A stretch of DNA of 6,808 nt, from contig JAFGEM010000127.1 in NCBI GenBank assembly GCA_016931555.1, positions 1-6,808 on the forward strand, given 5' to 3'. A program made the translations under genes and the position numbers. The notes beneath the pieces are model-generated. The model ran no database searches. It had not been told where the DNA came from and worked only from the letters and a program-made list of their open reading frames with translations. Shown here piece by piece: positions 6,091 through 6,808 of this stretch. The DNA comes from Candidatus Iainarchaeum sp. (lineage in GTDB: Archaea; Iainarchaeota; Iainarchaeia; Iainarchaeales; GCA-2688035). Numbering within the stretch: position 1 is the stretch's first letter; each line of letters opens with the position of its first letter.

Positions 6091-6585
6091 CTAAACCAGC
6101 GCAACAAAAAATCCCTTGATTGCCTCTACTCCATAAAAGATTGCAGTTGCAACTAAAACATATCTCAAAGTTCTTCCAATCCAGACTCCTATGAGAAAGC
6201 GCTTCCAACTGAATTTTACTAAGCCTGCTGCCACTCCAATCAAATCGAACGGAAAGGGAATGAATGCGCCTATTATGACAAAGATTGTTCCCAAGTCTTT
6301 TATGCGCTGCTTGAAATCATAAATGCGCTGCATCTGCCCCGAACTCATTTTTTCTATTGTCTTTGAACCCCAAAAGCCAAGTGCATATCCAACCATTTCT
6401 CCTATTGCAGCGCCGCTTCCTGCAGCAAGCCCAAGCAAAAGCGGATTGTAAATTCCCAGTCCTGCCACTGCAACAAAAATCAGGTCAAAAGGCAGTGGAA
6501 GCAACACACTCGCGTTTAGAAAAACAGCTGCCCCGAACAATCCAAACAATCCGTATTCAATAATGAATTGAACCAAAAAATCCAT
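6091..6585 (-). CDS. VTT-domain (DedA/YqaA-like) membrane protein
   Basis: This 164-residue integral membrane protein has the VTT/SNARE-associated (DedA superfamily) pattern. Hydrophobic segments lie near residues 3-25, 27-45, 47-71, 99-122 and 128-163. Two proline-rich motifs, LLPLPFDLIFVAVAG (28-42) and FIPFPFDLIGVAAG (108-121), are near copies and would form the paired re-entrant loops of this fold. G62-E63 with GYALG (66-70), and the late R138 and R141, also fit. Its size resembles the short YqaA-like branch rather than full DedA proteins of about 200 residues. Family members are implicated in lipid scrambling or flipping and membrane homeostasis; the substrate here is unknown. ATG at 6585 is preceded by GTGAT five bases upstream. 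It is divergent from the aIF2 beta gene, and a T7 tract separates it from the toxin-antitoxin operon. Confidence 0.85.
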   Translation of the reverse strand: MDFLVQFIIEYGLFGLFGAAVFLNASVLLPLPFDLIFVAVAGLGIYNPLLLGLAAGSGAAIGEMVGYALGFWGSKTIEKMSSGQMQRIYDFKQRIKDLGTIFVIIGAFIPFPFDLIGVAAGLVKFSWKRFLIGVWIGRTLRYVLVATAIFYGVEAIKGFFVALV

Positions 6586-6590
6586 TGGAA

Positions 6591-6621
6591 ATCACTAAAA
6601 ATAGGCGCTTGGAGTTTAAAT
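6591..6621 (-). promoter_or_regulatory. Promoter and Shine-Dalgarno candidates for the VTT-domain gene
   Basis: On the minus strand, ATTTAAA (6621-6615) is a TATA-like word centred about 32 bases before the ATG. GTGAT (6595-6591) sits five bases before the ATG. The two are slightly at odds: at the usual spacing transcription would begin at about 6590, just past the GTGAT. Either the box is used with shorter spacing, or another box upstream serves the gene. Confidence 0.35.
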
Positions 6622-6665
6622 CCTTTTTGCCTGTCGCTCTGTTCCGCGTGCAGGAAAAATCAAGG

Positions 6666-6674
6666 TTTTTAAAA
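6666..6674 (+). promoter_or_regulatory. TATA-like box for the aIF2 beta gene
   Basis: TTTTTAAAA lies about 55 bases before the preferred TTG start, placing the transcript start near 6696 and leaving a leader of about 29 bases. No clear Shine-Dalgarno is seen in that leader. The box is nearly palindromic and could also serve the divergent VTT-domain gene. Confidence 0.45.
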
Positions 6675-6724
6675 CCAAAGCAATTAAAGATTCTTATTAA
6701 GCAACTCATTTTACGTGGTTTTTT

Positions 6725-6808
6725 TTGGATTACGACAAAATGCTTGATAACTTGTATGTTTCTTTGCCGCAGAAGGCTTTGTCCAGAGAACGCTTTGAAA
6801 TGCCGGAA
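6725..6808 (+). CDS. Translation initiation factor aIF2 subunit beta, N-terminal fragment
   Basis: Twenty-eight codons run to the right edge. The peptide includes DYDKMLDNLYVSLPQ and then ERFEMP, matching the conserved opening of archaeal aIF2 beta, where a DYEKLL-like helix contacting the gamma subunit is followed by an LPE-like turn and an RFE-P motif. The factor is part of the aIF2 heterotrimer that delivers initiator methionyl-tRNA to the ribosome. The start is uncertain. TTG at 6725 gives MDYDKML and is preferred; ATG at 6740 is a shorter choice. A GTG at 6715 is out of frame by one base because of a T8 run (6719-6726). An in-frame TAA at 6698-6700 limits how far upstream the gene can begin. 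The zinc-ribbon C-terminal domain lies outside the window. Confidence 0.75.
   Translation, partial: MDYDKMLDNLYVSLPQKALSRERFEMPE

Noticed and set aside
1..6808. CRISPR array, transposon ends, tRNA, rRNA, C/D box RNA or inteins
   Set aside because: No regularly spaced direct repeats, terminal inverted repeats with target duplications, cloverleaf or rRNA-like stretches were found. TGATGA words occur only within coding genes and lack properly placed CTGA partners that I could see, and mcm is uninterrupted.

Overview
The window looks like chromosomal DNA of an archaeon, probably a small-genome lineage of the DPANN type. The archaeal signs are a single full-length MCM replicative helicase, the first codons of a protein that reads like translation initiation factor aIF2 beta, an archaeal-type presenilin/signal-peptide-peptidase homologue, a DUF2683-like antitoxin, TATA-like boxes (mostly TTTTTAA) and oligo-T tracts placed like archaeal terminators. 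The DPANN assignment is an inference from gene content and compactness; no rRNA or other marker is present to settle it.

Layout. Positions 1-108 are a probable divergent promoter region, with the first 16 codons of an unidentified minus-strand gene running off the left edge. A HIT-family nucleotide hydrolase (109-525, +) meets a bacterial-type methionyl-tRNA synthetase (526-1995, -) tail to tail with no base between the stop codons. A 342-bp intergenic region (1996-2337) separates metG from the divergent mcm (2338-4467, +). It holds promoters at both ends and, in the middle, repeated GGAAAC words and three small inverted repeats that no gene explains. After mcm come a short region of degenerate repeats (about 4435-4552) and then a GxGD intramembrane aspartyl protease (4621-5451, +). 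This converges on a minus-strand toxin-antitoxin pair: DUF2683-like antitoxin (5740-5982) and RelE-type toxin (5475-5747), overlapping by 8 bases. Farther right a minus-strand VTT/DedA-like membrane protein (6091-6585) diverges from the aIF2 beta gene, which is cut by the right edge.

How the genes relate. Most are housekeeping genes (translation: metG and aIF2 beta; replication: mcm; nucleotide metabolism: HIT) in single-gene units, each with its own apparent promoter. The only obvious two-gene operon is the toxin-antitoxin module. The HIT and protease genes have a TATA-like box centred about 27 bases before the ATG and no Shine-Dalgarno, as expected of leaderless mRNAs. The antitoxin and VTT genes, and perhaps the left-edge gene, are preceded by GTGAT or GGTGAT, matching the usual archaeal anti-SD. 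I see no CRISPR array, insertion sequence, tRNA, rRNA or intein, and no clear multi-gene system of a new kind. The points most worth following are the mcm-metG intergenic region, the degenerate repeat at the mcm 3' end, the bacterial-type MetRS and the toxin-antitoxin pair.
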